Source of the DNA: Leyella lascolaii | Lineage (GTDB): Bacteria; Bacteroidota; Bacteroidia; Bacteroidales; Bacteroidaceae | Length of the DNA: 64,000 bases | Direction of reading: 5' to 3' | NCBI RefSeq assembly: GCF_900079775.1 | Contig: NZ_LT556036.1 | Span: 237,270-301,269, forward strand | Shown here: positions 53,736-61,633 of the stretch, piece after piece | Layout of the letters: each line of letters begins with the position of its first letter | Numbering within the stretch: the first letter of the stretch is position 1 | Translations under genes and position numbers: made by a program | Notes under the pieces: generated by a model | What the model was told of the DNA's origin: nothing | Database searches by the model: none | What the model saw: only the letters and a program-made list of their open reading frames with translations

Positions 53736-53780
53736 AGCTTAAATTTTAGAATATATCTTATTGAAACACTGTAATATAAC

Positions 53781-53807
53781 AAGAATAACAAAAATAAGAA
53801 TAACAAA
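53781..53807. repeat. Direct repeat AAGAATAACAAA
   Basis: AAGAATAACAAA occurs at 53781-53792 and 53796-53807, within 75 bp of the break in intC. It could be arm-type sites of the recombinase of the inserted element. There is no gene in this stretch. Confidence 0.35.
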
Positions 53808-53818
53808 TAGGTAACATT

Positions 53819-53992
53819 TTGATTGAAAATAATGTCTTATCAAGAGCAAGAAAGCTTGCCTATCAAGTGTACAAAGATAATGGCTTCAACTTGATTTTTT
53901 GCCTTCCAAAAGAAAAAGTTTTAGCTGTTGATGGTGAGGTTTCCGTGGGGGTATCGGGAGTCCTTGTTGGCCGATTGACTAAGATTCTCTAA
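53819..53992 (+). CDS. Possible small protein (57 residues)
   Basis: From TTG 53819 an open frame reads RARKLAYQVYKDNGFNLIFC, then LPKEKVLAVDGEVSVGVSG and ends at TAA 53990-53992. No RBS is evident and I recognise no family. The IFCLPKEK codons contain one arm of the inverted repeat described at 53897-54385. It could be a gene fragment. Confidence 0.3.
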   Translation: MIENNVLSRARKLAYQVYKDNGFNLIFCLPKEKVLAVDGEVSVGVSGVLVGRLTKIL

Positions 53993-54385
53993 CTATGCTT
54001 GATTACGCAAGCTGAAGTTTAAAAAGTAAGTTTAGAGTATTCTTGTATATGTACTACAAGGAACGGAGTAAACCTCTTGCTGCATTTCTTCCGCGATGAA
54101 CAGTAGTTCCAATAATAAGTTTAATGGCATCTTGTATATATACTACCAAGGAACAGAGTAAACCTCTTGCTGCATTTCTTCCGCGATGAACAGTAGTTCC
54201 AATAATAAGTTTAATGGCATCTTGTATATATACTACAAGGAACAGAGTAAACCTCTTGCTGCATTACTTCTACGATGAACAACAGTCCTAATAAATAGGT
54301 TTAATCACATCTTGTATATATAGTACAAGGAATGGACTAAATCACTTTGTTTGTTGCACCAGCTTTTCTTTTTTGGAAGGCAAAA
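53897..54385. repeat. Inverted repeats flanking the 90-bp repeat array
   Basis: TTTTGCCTTCCAAAAGAAAA (53897-53916) recurs in inverse orientation in 54363-54385 with a two-base insertion. Together they bracket about 490 bp containing the tandem repeats. This resembles a MITE-like unit or a long-range stem. I found no convincing target-site duplication. Confidence 0.4.
54042..54345. repeat. Tandem repeat array, about 90 bp per unit
   Basis: Units begin with CTTGTATATATACTACAAGG-like sequence at 54042, 54131, 54221 and 54311; the first three are nearly identical over the full unit and the fourth is partial. Each unit has a short palindrome (CTTGTA/TACAAG) and GGAAC/GTTCC arms. Plus-strand ATG codons at 54096, 54186 and 54275 overlap a preceding TGA (ATGA), and the unit from 54186 encodes 30 residues (MNSSSNNKFNGILYIYYKEQ...). 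Confidence 0.75.
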
Positions 54386-54572
54386 GAATTGTTTAGACTT
54401 TAACTCTAATGACTTCGCTGAGATTTATAGAGTCCTTTTACGGTCAACACGGTCAACTAAAAACGGATTCTCAATAAATGCAGAAGGATGAGCATGACCA
54501 AGAAAAACTATTTGATCATGCCAACAAACCTCACATCAATTCTAACCTGTCATTCTCTTTTAAAAATAGTGA

Positions 54573-55871
54573 TTAATGCTGTTTCCCAATAATAAGAGAT
54601 ATTTCACTATTAAATAAAGAGTTACTATTGAGATTAGGTCTCATCTCTCTTAATTGGTTCCTATGATTAAAAATAAACATTCTATAGTGTTGAGAATCGT
54701 TTGACACTAATTTGTTCAAAATTAATGCAAGTTCGTTCATAGCAGGCCATCTATTATAGTTTAGAGATAGATTTATGAGAAATGATATTAACTGCTGATT
54801 AACAGCAATATCTAAGTTGATATCCACTATGCATTTTGCAAATTTAACAAATTGGTCAATGTCGCTAAATTGAATGTAATCAGAAGGATTGCTAATACAT
54901 TCAATAAAATGAGAAGTCAGGCTATTTATGTAATCTTTTTTATGTGTTAACATTGTAGTTAAATCTTCTTTGTCTAACTGACTCAAGGATTTTCCCCATT
55001 CCACAGACTCTTTTGACAAAGAAATTAAATGTTTATATAACTCTTCATTAAATACCTGAGAACCTTTTTTATATTTTGATTTTATGTCTTTTATTGATTT
55101 AGGAAGTTTATCAATTGCTTCAATAGTTTCTTTATATCTTATAAGTTCGTCTATTATAGGAGCAACAGAAGAATATCTTTCTTCGGGATTATCACTGGTC
55201 GCCTTTTCTACAATGGCAGCAATTTGAGGAGAAACTCGATTTACTCTTATATTACTGACATCACTCCCTTGACTAAATAAAAAATAGATAGTTTTCCCTA
55301 ACATATAAATATCTCCTTGAATAGTACCTTCTTTAAATCCTCCACTTGAATATTCAGGTGGCATATACCCTTGTGTTCCAGCTATTAAAGACGTAGATGT
55401 AAGAGTTGTACTATCTCGTTCCGAGAAACGAGACAAGCCGAAATCTGCTATTTTGACAATATCATCCTTTATAAGGATATTCTGAGGCTTAATATCTCTA
55501 TGTCTTACATTATTTTTATGCAAATAGTCGATGCCTTCACACATTTGAATAGTCAATATTAATTTTTTATATTCATCTGACGAAGATGCAATATCCACAA
55601 AAGACTTACCACATGAAGGCATAACATAATATGGACAGTCTTCATCATAATGTTCTTCTAAAACTTCAATTATGTAGATATGCTTTAATTCTCGTAATAT
55701 GCGCATTTCTCTGAGGAATAATTTTTTCTGTTCCTCATTTGCACCTTCCTTAAGTCGTTTTATCACAAATCTAATTGGAGCACCATCAATCGCTACGCGG
55801 TATACTTCCGACATACCACCATGCATGATATCTGTAATTACATATTTATCAATGCGTTCACCTACTTCCAT
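54573..55871 (-). CDS. Serine/threonine protein kinase
   Basis: This 432-residue protein has an N-terminal eukaryotic-like kinase domain: GGMSEVYRV (Gly loop), FVIKRLKEG (Lys), VRHRDIKPQNIL near residue 123 (catalytic Asp), IADFGLSRF (DFG) and GTQGYMPPEY. The 170 C-terminal residues are helical and unfamiliar; no transmembrane segment is seen. All catalytic residues are present. The gene is very AT-rich and isolated, typical of defence or accessory cargo. Its targets are unknown. Confidence 0.85.
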   Translation of the reverse strand: MEVGERIDKYVITDIMHGGMSEVYRVAIDGAPIRFVIKRLKEGANEEQKKLFLREMRILRELKHIYIIEVLEEHYDEDCPYYVMPSCGKSFVDIASSSDEYKKLILTIQMCEGIDYLHKNNVRHRDIKPQNILIKDDIVKIADFGLSRFSERDSTTLTSTSLIAGTQGYMPPEYSSGGFKEGTIQGDIYMLGKTIYFLFSQGSDVSNIRVNRVSPQIAAIVEKATSDNPEERYSSVAPIIDELIRYKETIEAIDKLPKSIKDIKSKYKKGSQVFNEELYKHLISLSKESVEWGKSLSQLDKEDLTTMLTHKKDYINSLTSHFIECISNPSDYIQFSDIDQFVKFAKCIVDINLDIAVNQQLISFLINLSLNYNRWPAMNELALILNKLVSNDSQHYRMFIFNHRNQLREMRPNLNSNSLFNSEISLIIGKQH

Positions 55872-55970
55872 AAGTATGCTATTATATTTTTAGTGACTAC
55901 CTAAAAATTTCACTGTCAGAATTCATTTCTTAGTTGTTGCAAAACTAACAAATTATTCGAGACTATATGT

Positions 55971-57242
55971 CTATATTTTTACTTTAATTATTTCATTCAG
56001 GTTCGTGGAATACCGGTCGGACTTATGTTCGCATTTCAGGTGCCAGCGTTTGTCCGTTCCTTGAACTGCCACTTTTACGGTATTGAAACCATTCCTTCGG
56101 TTGATGGCATCAATGGCTACTGAAAGACGAGCTTGCTTTGCCCGGTCGATTGAATCAAAAAGGATGGCCTGCACTGCTGTATCAGGGCTGATATTCCACA
56201 CGATGACACCGGCTTTCTTATAGTGATACCTGCCATCCTCACGCCATTCAGATCGGAGAGCTTGCACGGCTGCTGCCACTAACTCCAACTGGTCGTTGGT
56301 GGGCATGGGCAATGAAACAGTGTGGTTGATGGTATGGTTTGGCACATCGTTGCGGAAACGGCTGGTGTATGCAAAAACTGTCAGTTGGCTGCAACGGCTC
56401 TTTTGCTCCCGCAGTTTGCGGACGCATGAAGCAGCAAAGTTGGCTACCGCTTCTTCCACCACTCTCAACTCCGACAAACCATTGTCGGGGAAACTACGGC
56501 TGGTACAGATGCTTTGCTTTTCGGGCAGTTCGCTGATGTCAATACAATTTTCACCACGGAGTTCCTTCCATGTCCTTGTGCCTGTCACGGTAAGCAAACG
56601 CCTTACCCGGCTTTCACTCCACTGCGTGAAATCCCATGCTGTCTTGACCCCATAATACTCTAACTTTTTTGCCGAACGTCTGCCTATGCCCCATACATCG
56701 GCGATGTCAAAACCTTGCAATGCCTTGATGCGCTTTTCTTCGGTATCAATCAAGCAGCCCCCCCGTAACCTTTGTATTTCTTTCCATACCTGCTTGCCAC
56801 TTTTGCCAAGGTCTTAGTCGGAGCTATGCCAAGAGTCACCGGGATGCCAGTACCCTTGCCAATGGTATGCACGATGCGCTTGCCGTAGTCACGCAAGGTT
56901 TCTCCGCTGCCCATGCCAGTAAGGTCAATAAAAGCTTCATCGATGGAATACTGCGTTAATTCGGGCGTGAACTCCGAGAGCAACATCATCACCCTGCGGC
57001 TCATGTCACCATAAAGTGTGTAATTGGAACTGAACACGGCAACCTTTTCGCGCTCCAGCATTTTTTTTGACTTGGTAGAACGGAGTGCCCATTTCTATGC
57101 CCAACGCCTTTGCCTCGTTGCTGCGGGCAATGATGCAACCGTCATTGTTAGACAGCACCACCACGGGCAGTGTGCGCAAACCCGGGTTGAACACCCGTTC
57201 GCACGAGCAATAGAAGTTGTTGCAATCCACCAGACCGAACAT
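55971..57242 (-). pseudogene. umuC: UmuC-like Y-family DNA polymerase, two frameshifts
   Basis: The gene starts MFGLVDCNNFYCSCERVF (57242) and uses three frames. A run of 8 A (minus strand, plus 57061-57068) shifts after FYQVKK; 7 A would give KMLEREKVAVF. A run of 7 G (plus 56758-56764) shifts after KYKGYGG before CLIDTEEKRIKAL. Polymerase residues YSIDEAFIDLTG are in the middle part. Both lesions are in homopolymers, so sequencing error is as likely as decay. It directly follows umuD. Confidence 0.85.
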
Positions 57243-57245
57243 GGC

Positions 57246-57743
57246 TCATTTCCTCCGGTATTGGCGTTTGATGTTGTAGGTCAATACGCCCCATACGATG
57301 AAATTGTTTTCCTCCGTCACCTTGATGGGCGGGTAATCCTTGTTGGCAGGCATCAGCCACAGGCAACCGGCGTGCGGGTCGAATTTCACCCGTTTCAATG
57401 TAAACTCCCCATCAATGTAGGCTACCACGATATCACCCTCCTGCGGGTCGATGGCCTTGTCAATCACCAACAGATCGCCGTCGTCGATGCCGCAGTCCTT
57501 CATCGAATCACCTACGGCACGGGCATAGAACGTGGTGGCGGGATGACGCACCAATTCGCGGTTCAGGTCAATGCTCTCTGTCATGTAATCCTGGGCCGGC
57601 GAAGGAAATCCTGCACGGATGCCACCATCGGCAAAGTCCAACGGCAGTTCGCTGCTCAGGTCGGCCGAATAAAGGATGAGCCTTACCCCGTTCTCCTTTT
57701 CTATTCCGTGTTCATTGATAACTGTCTTATCTGAATCTTCCAT
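57246..57743 (-). CDS. umuD: UmuD-like self-cleaving S24 protein
   Basis: This 165-residue protein has a cleavage-site context AGFPSPAQDY near residue 44, the nucleophile in GDSMKDCGI near 79 and the catalytic Lys in GEFTLKRVKF near 116, as in UmuD/LexA peptidases. It is 3 bp upstream of umuC in one operon and would be converted by RecA-stimulated cleavage. The domain looks complete. Confidence 0.88.
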   Translation of the reverse strand: MEDSDKTVINEHGIEKENGVRLILYSADLSSELPLDFADGGIRAGFPSPAQDYMTESIDLNRELVRHPATTFYARAVGDSMKDCGIDDGDLLVIDKAIDPQEGDIVVAYIDGEFTLKRVKFDPHAGCLWLMPANKDYPPIKVTEENNFIVWGVLTYNIKRQYRRK

Positions 57744-58014
57744 TTCCTGTTTTCTTGTTGCATTACCATTCGGTTTGCAAAATTACCATTTTTATGCACT
57801 TGATGTCCTTATTTTACGAGTTTCCGCACTTTTACGCCGGTTTATCTCCTTTTGCCGGCTTGCCTTTCGCCAAATGCGACCGGGCCTCTTTCCCGATAAG
57901 TGGCCATGCACTTAGCCTCCTTCGTATCTTGGACTTGGGTTGATGGGCATCCTTCCTTCATTTCTTCACCGCAGCTTCGGAACAGTACACGCACAGCCGT
58001 TCTGTCCACATTTC

Positions 58015-58286
58015 CTATTCGTCAGTCTTGTCATCGGGCATATCCTCTCCAATGGTAGAGCGGCCTTTTTCTGGCAATATTGGTATCGCTTCCACCCTTG
58101 CGGCTTCCACAATGAAAGCGGTGGTTGGAATCGTTGTTTCATCCTTGGCCCGTTGCATAGCCATCGGAACGGGCTTGTTTCTTTTGGCAGGCAGATTATT
58201 GGCATCCTTCACCACGACCTGTGACTGAATTTCCGTGTTGCTTCTTGCATGGCCGTGCGTTTACCGAAGCCACAATATTTTTCCAT
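58015..58286 (-). pseudogene. Small conserved protein, apparent frameshift
   Basis: From ATG 58286 the frame reads MEKYCGFGKRTAMQEATRK and then ends. In a second frame it continues QSQVVVKDANNLPAKRNKPV and PMAMQRAKDETTIPTTAFIV to a stop at 58015. Restoring one A near 58230 (AAATTC to AAAATTC) joins both into about 90 residues. The codon usage of both parts is ordinary. I do not know its function. It lies upstream of umuD on the same strand. Confidence 0.45.
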
Positions 58287-58492
58287 GATGCAAAGATATA
58301 ATGCAGCACCGTCGTGGACGGTTACGGGACACTGTCGTTCTGACCAATGGCGTGCCTCGGAAATCTTCCGACATTTTCCGCCCCGCATAAAATGTTGCGT
58401 ATTTGCCGTGCCGCCCTTGGTGCTGCCCTATGCCTGCAATATCTTCTTGCATCCGTAAAAATTAATTGTTCAACTTCTAAAAACTTACAGTC

Positions 58493-58882
58493 ATGAAGCA
58501 AGTAGAAAATTCTTTCGTCATCACAGGTTTTGTAGCAAAGGACGCTGAAATCCGCACGTTCACCAACAACGATGTAGCCCGTTTCCCGATGGCAATCGGC
58601 CGCAAGGAAACCAAGGACAACGCCACCAACCGCGTGTCCGCCTTCATCAACGTGGAAGCCTGGCGCAAGAGCGGCAGCGCATCGTTCGAGTTGCTGAAAA
58701 AAGGTACGCTGCTCACCATCGAGGGCTATTTGAAGCCCGAAGAGTGGACCGACAAGAACGGTACCAAGCAGAACGGCATCAAGTTCGTGGCCAAGAAGTT
58801 CTACGAAGCGGTGGAGAAGCCGGAGAAGGCCGAGAAGCCCCAACCCAAGACCCGCGCCAAGAAACTGAAGGAGGCAGCATAG
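58493..58882 (+). CDS. ssb: Single-stranded DNA-binding protein
   Basis: This 129-residue protein has an OB fold: MKQVENSFVITGFVAKDAEI, then FTNNDVARFPMAIGRKE, VEAWRKSG and LLTIEGYLKPEEW. The tail is basic and lacks the acidic tip of chromosomal SSB, as usual for element-encoded copies. It is divergent from umuD and probably protects transferred single strands. It ends before a strong terminator. Confidence 0.85.
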   Translation: MKQVENSFVITGFVAKDAEIRTFTNNDVARFPMAIGRKETKDNATNRVSAFINVEAWRKSGSASFELLKKGTLLTIEGYLKPEEWTDKNGTKQNGIKFVAKKFYEAVEKPEKAEKPQPKTRAKKLKEAA

Positions 58883-58903
58883 ACCTCTTCCATCTCCGGA
58901 AAG

Positions 58904-58925
58904 AGCGGCTTCGGCCGCTTTTTTT
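58904..58925 (+). terminator. Rho-independent terminator after ssb
   Basis: AGCGGC (58904-58909) and GCCGCT (58914-58919) form a stem with a TTCG tetraloop, followed by seven T. It starts 22 bp after the ssb stop. The following stretch to 59256 holds no gene that I can support. Confidence 0.9.
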
Positions 58926-59256
58926 GTGCTCAATGCACTTGGTGACTTGTCCCTCTTAAAAATGACCTGCCGCCTGTTCTACCATTACCAGCCTTGTTAT
59001 ACCGGCTATTTCTTATCCCGCCTTCTGCCGAAACCGTTTGGTTTTACTGATGCAAAGGTCGGCCATTGCGCCTGATGGCGGCGGCTTGAAGTGGATTTCT
59101 TGCAAATTCTTCCTCCTTGCGGAGCGTAATTGGCAACAAAAGCCGCCGCATGAGGCTTTCCCGATAGCCGAGCCGCCGCATCGATAAAACCCCAAATCGG
59201 TCACGGCAAGAAGAACCGATGACAGGGGAAGTTTAACATCAAATAAATACGCTAAT

Positions 59257-59436
59257 ATGTACGATTACGACAACAGAGAAGAATTTGAGGATTACGGCAA
59301 GCATTGCTGGTTGTTGACCCCGTGGAAAGGCTACCGTTCGGCAACCATAGTCGGACAGACCGACAAGGGCTATATCGTCCAAGTGAGCAGCGGAGCGGAG
59401 ATAGTGGTTTATCCCGACGAGATAGAGATTGACTAA
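59257..59436 (+). CDS. Small acidic protein (59 residues)
   Basis: ATG 59257 to TAA 59436 encodes MYDYDNREEFEDYGKHCWLL, then TPWKGYRSATIVGQTDKGYI and ends EIVVYPDEIEID. Length and codon use look genuine and it is followed after 17 bp by another small gene, so they form the start of the pcfK/pcfJ operon. Similar small proteins occur near pcfJ in Bacteroides conjugative elements; function unknown. Confidence 0.6.
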   Translation: MYDYDNREEFEDYGKHCWLLTPWKGYRSATIVGQTDKGYIVQVSSGAEIVVYPDEIEID

Positions 59437-59453
59437 CCCCAAAGCATACCCAT

Positions 59454-59705
59454 ATGGAAAAGACAACCGAAAAGATACCGACATGGAGCCTGTGCTACCT
59501 TGTCAATGGCGATGCAAGCGGACTGACAGAGGAAGAAATACAAACTATCGACCGCTGGTATAAAGGTATAGGCGTACAAGTAGTTTCACCCGTCATGGAC
59601 GATGAATGCGGCACGCAACCCTATTTCTCACATTACCCGGCTTTCGGCTTGCCGACAGAGGTAGTGGACTGCGACATCTATTATATCCAACCCATCAAAC
59701 AATGA
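59454..59705 (+). CDS. Small conserved protein upstream of pcfK
   Basis: This 83-residue protein reads MEKTTEKIPTWSLCYLVNGD, then ASGLTEEEIQTIDRWYKGIG. I recognise it as a small protein repeatedly found before pcfK in Bacteroidales conjugative elements but know no function. Its stop TGA overlaps the pcfK start ATG (59702-59705). Confidence 0.65.
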   Translation: MEKTTEKIPTWSLCYLVNGDASGLTEEEIQTIDRWYKGIGVQVVSPVMDDECGTQPYFSHYPAFGLPTEVVDCDIYYIQPIKQ

Positions 59706-60139
59706 CAACTATGAAAGGAACTGAACATTTCAAACAGGCCATCAAGAGCTATTTGGACGGAAGAGCCAAGACGGACGAACTCTTTGCAGTGGCTTATGCC
59801 AAGGAAAACAAGAACTTGGACGATTGCATCACGTTCATACTCAACCAAGTCAAAGCAATGGCCAATGAGGGCTGTGTCGGCATGGCTGACGATGACGTGT
59901 ATTCGCTCGCTTGTCATTTTTATGACGAGGACATAACGGACATAGGCAAGCCAGTCAACTGCAAGGTGATAGTCAACAACCGTATTGAACAGACTGAGGA
60001 AGAGAAAGCCGAGGCACGGCAGAGGGCTATCAGCCAATACCAAGCCGAGGAACTGCGCAAGATGCAGCAACGCAAGAGCAAGTCGGCGGCAAAACCACAG
60101 GAGGCCAAACAAACAGAACCTAACTTATTCGGTTTTTGA
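59702..60139 (+). CDS. PcfK-like protein
   Basis: I use ATG 59702, which overlaps the previous stop, giving MTTMKGTEHFKQAIKSYLDG. The protein (145 residues) has CITFILNQVKAMANEGCVGM and a Lys/Gln-rich C-terminal helix, as in PcfK-like proteins of conjugative elements. It is followed directly by pcfJ. Role in transfer is not known. Confidence 0.75.
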   Translation: MTTMKGTEHFKQAIKSYLDGRAKTDELFAVAYAKENKNLDDCITFILNQVKAMANEGCVGMADDDVYSLACHFYDEDITDIGKPVNCKVIVNNRIEQTEEEKAEARQRAISQYQAEELRKMQQRKSKSAAKPQEAKQTEPNLFGF

Positions 60140-60141
60140 CG

Positions 60142-61413
60142 ATGAAACCACGCAACAAATTCGAGAAAGCGGTGCTTGCCCAAAGCGACAAGCTCCACCC
60201 TTTGTCAAAGACGCAACTTTCGTGGGCGTTCCGTGAGTGTGTCAGTCACTTCGCACACCGATTGCCCAAGGGTCGGACAACCTGCATGGACTGCGGCCAT
60301 GAATGGGTAAAGAAAAAAGCGACAGAGCATTGTGTCTGTCCGAAATGCCACGCAAAACTGAAGGTCAAGAATACCCTTGTCCGCAAAGTGAAGCAGAAGA
60401 GCTATTTCACCGTGCTTGCCAAGTGTGGGGAGTATCAGACCTTGCGAATGTTTCTGCTTGTGGTGGAAATGGAGAAAGGCTGCAAGGCTCACCCTTACGC
60501 CTTGGAAATCGGGCAATATTGGTGGAACGACAAAGGCAAGCAAACGCTTGTAGCCATTCAGCGCATATTGGGTCGGTATTTGGATAGTTTCTCCTTTATT
60601 TCTCCAATGGCAATTCGAGAAAATAAAAAAGATGTATTCCGACATCTTGCAACTTTTGACACCTATCCAAAGTACACTGCCATTGATACGCTGAAAAGGA
60701 ATGGCTTTGACGGCAACCTGCATGACGTGGCACCGGCGAGGCTCATCACTGCTTTGCTCACTGACCCGAAAGCGGAAACCTTGATGAAAGCCGGACAATA
60801 TGACTTGTTGCGCCATTGCCTGCACTCATCAACTCGCCTGGACGATTACTGGCCGTCTGTGAAAATCTGCCTGCGGAATGGCTATACCATTACTGACGGC
60901 TCAATGTGGTGCGATACTATTGACCTGTTGAAACGTATGGGCAAGGACATCCGATGTCCGAAATATGTTTGTCCTGCCGACTTGAAAGCCGAACACGACA
61001 AGTTGGTGGAACAGCGCAACCGCAAGGAAGAACGTGAACGTCTGGCGTTGCGTCGAAAGGAAGCCGCCCAATATGAAAAAGGCTACCTGTCGCAGAAAGG
61101 CAAGTTCTTCGGCATCCTCATTACGGACGGGACACTGAACGTCAGAGTGTTGGAGAGCGTAGCCGAGATAGCGGAAGAGGGTACGCTGATGCACCACTGT
61201 GTATATGCCAACGCCTACTACCGCAAGGAGAACTCGCTGATATTGTCGGCTACCATCGGGAACAAACGCATTGAAACGGTCGAGGTGGACTTGAAGAAAC
61301 TTTGCGTGGTGCAGAGCCGTGGCGTGTGCAACCAAAACACAGAATACCACGACCGTATTGTCAACCTTGTAAACAGCAATATGAACTTGATTAGGCAGCG
61401 GATAAGGACTTAA
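60142..61413 (+). CDS. PcfJ-like protein with zinc-ribbon-like motif
   Basis: From ATG 60142 this is a 423-residue protein. A CxxC pair in TTCMDCGHEWVKK and a second in CVCPKCHAKLKV form a putative zinc ribbon near residue 55. The C-terminal part has LMHHCVYANAYYRKENSLI and CNQNTEYHDRIVNLVN, typical of PcfJ-like proteins. A TTG six bases upstream is an alternative start. It ends the operon; 61414-61633 has no gene. Confidence 0.8.
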   Translation: MKPRNKFEKAVLAQSDKLHPLSKTQLSWAFRECVSHFAHRLPKGRTTCMDCGHEWVKKKATEHCVCPKCHAKLKVKNTLVRKVKQKSYFTVLAKCGEYQTLRMFLLVVEMEKGCKAHPYALEIGQYWWNDKGKQTLVAIQRILGRYLDSFSFISPMAIRENKKDVFRHLATFDTYPKYTAIDTLKRNGFDGNLHDVAPARLITALLTDPKAETLMKAGQYDLLRHCLHSSTRLDDYWPSVKICLRNGYTITDGSMWCDTIDLLKRMGKDIRCPKYVCPADLKAEHDKLVEQRNRKEERERLALRRKEAAQYEKGYLSQKGKFFGILITDGTLNVRVLESVAEIAEEGTLMHHCVYANAYYRKENSLILSATIGNKRIETVEVDLKKLCVVQSRGVCNQNTEYHDRIVNLVNSNMNLIRQRIRT

Positions 61414-61633
61414 TTTTAATCGCCATCAGACAAGGCACATATTGGGTACAGTACAATACCCGGTGTGCCTTGCTTTCCCTGCTGTTTTCCTGTTGTACCA
61501 TTACATTACACTTATAGACCGCACCAACCATTTATATATACAATCAAGCATGTTGGGTGGGCATCCGCCCTTTGACTAAATAAATCATAGTTTTCCGTCT
61601 TTCTGCTTTTGAGACAGACCTATAGAAAAAGTT

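Noticed and set aside
54042..54345. Possible CRISPR array
   Set aside because: The whole 90-bp unit is repeated, with no variable spacers, and there are no cas genes.
57061..57068. Programmed frameshift in umuC at the A8 run
   Set aside because: A second lesion of different type lies downstream, and UmuC proteins are not known to need frameshifting; error or decay is simpler.
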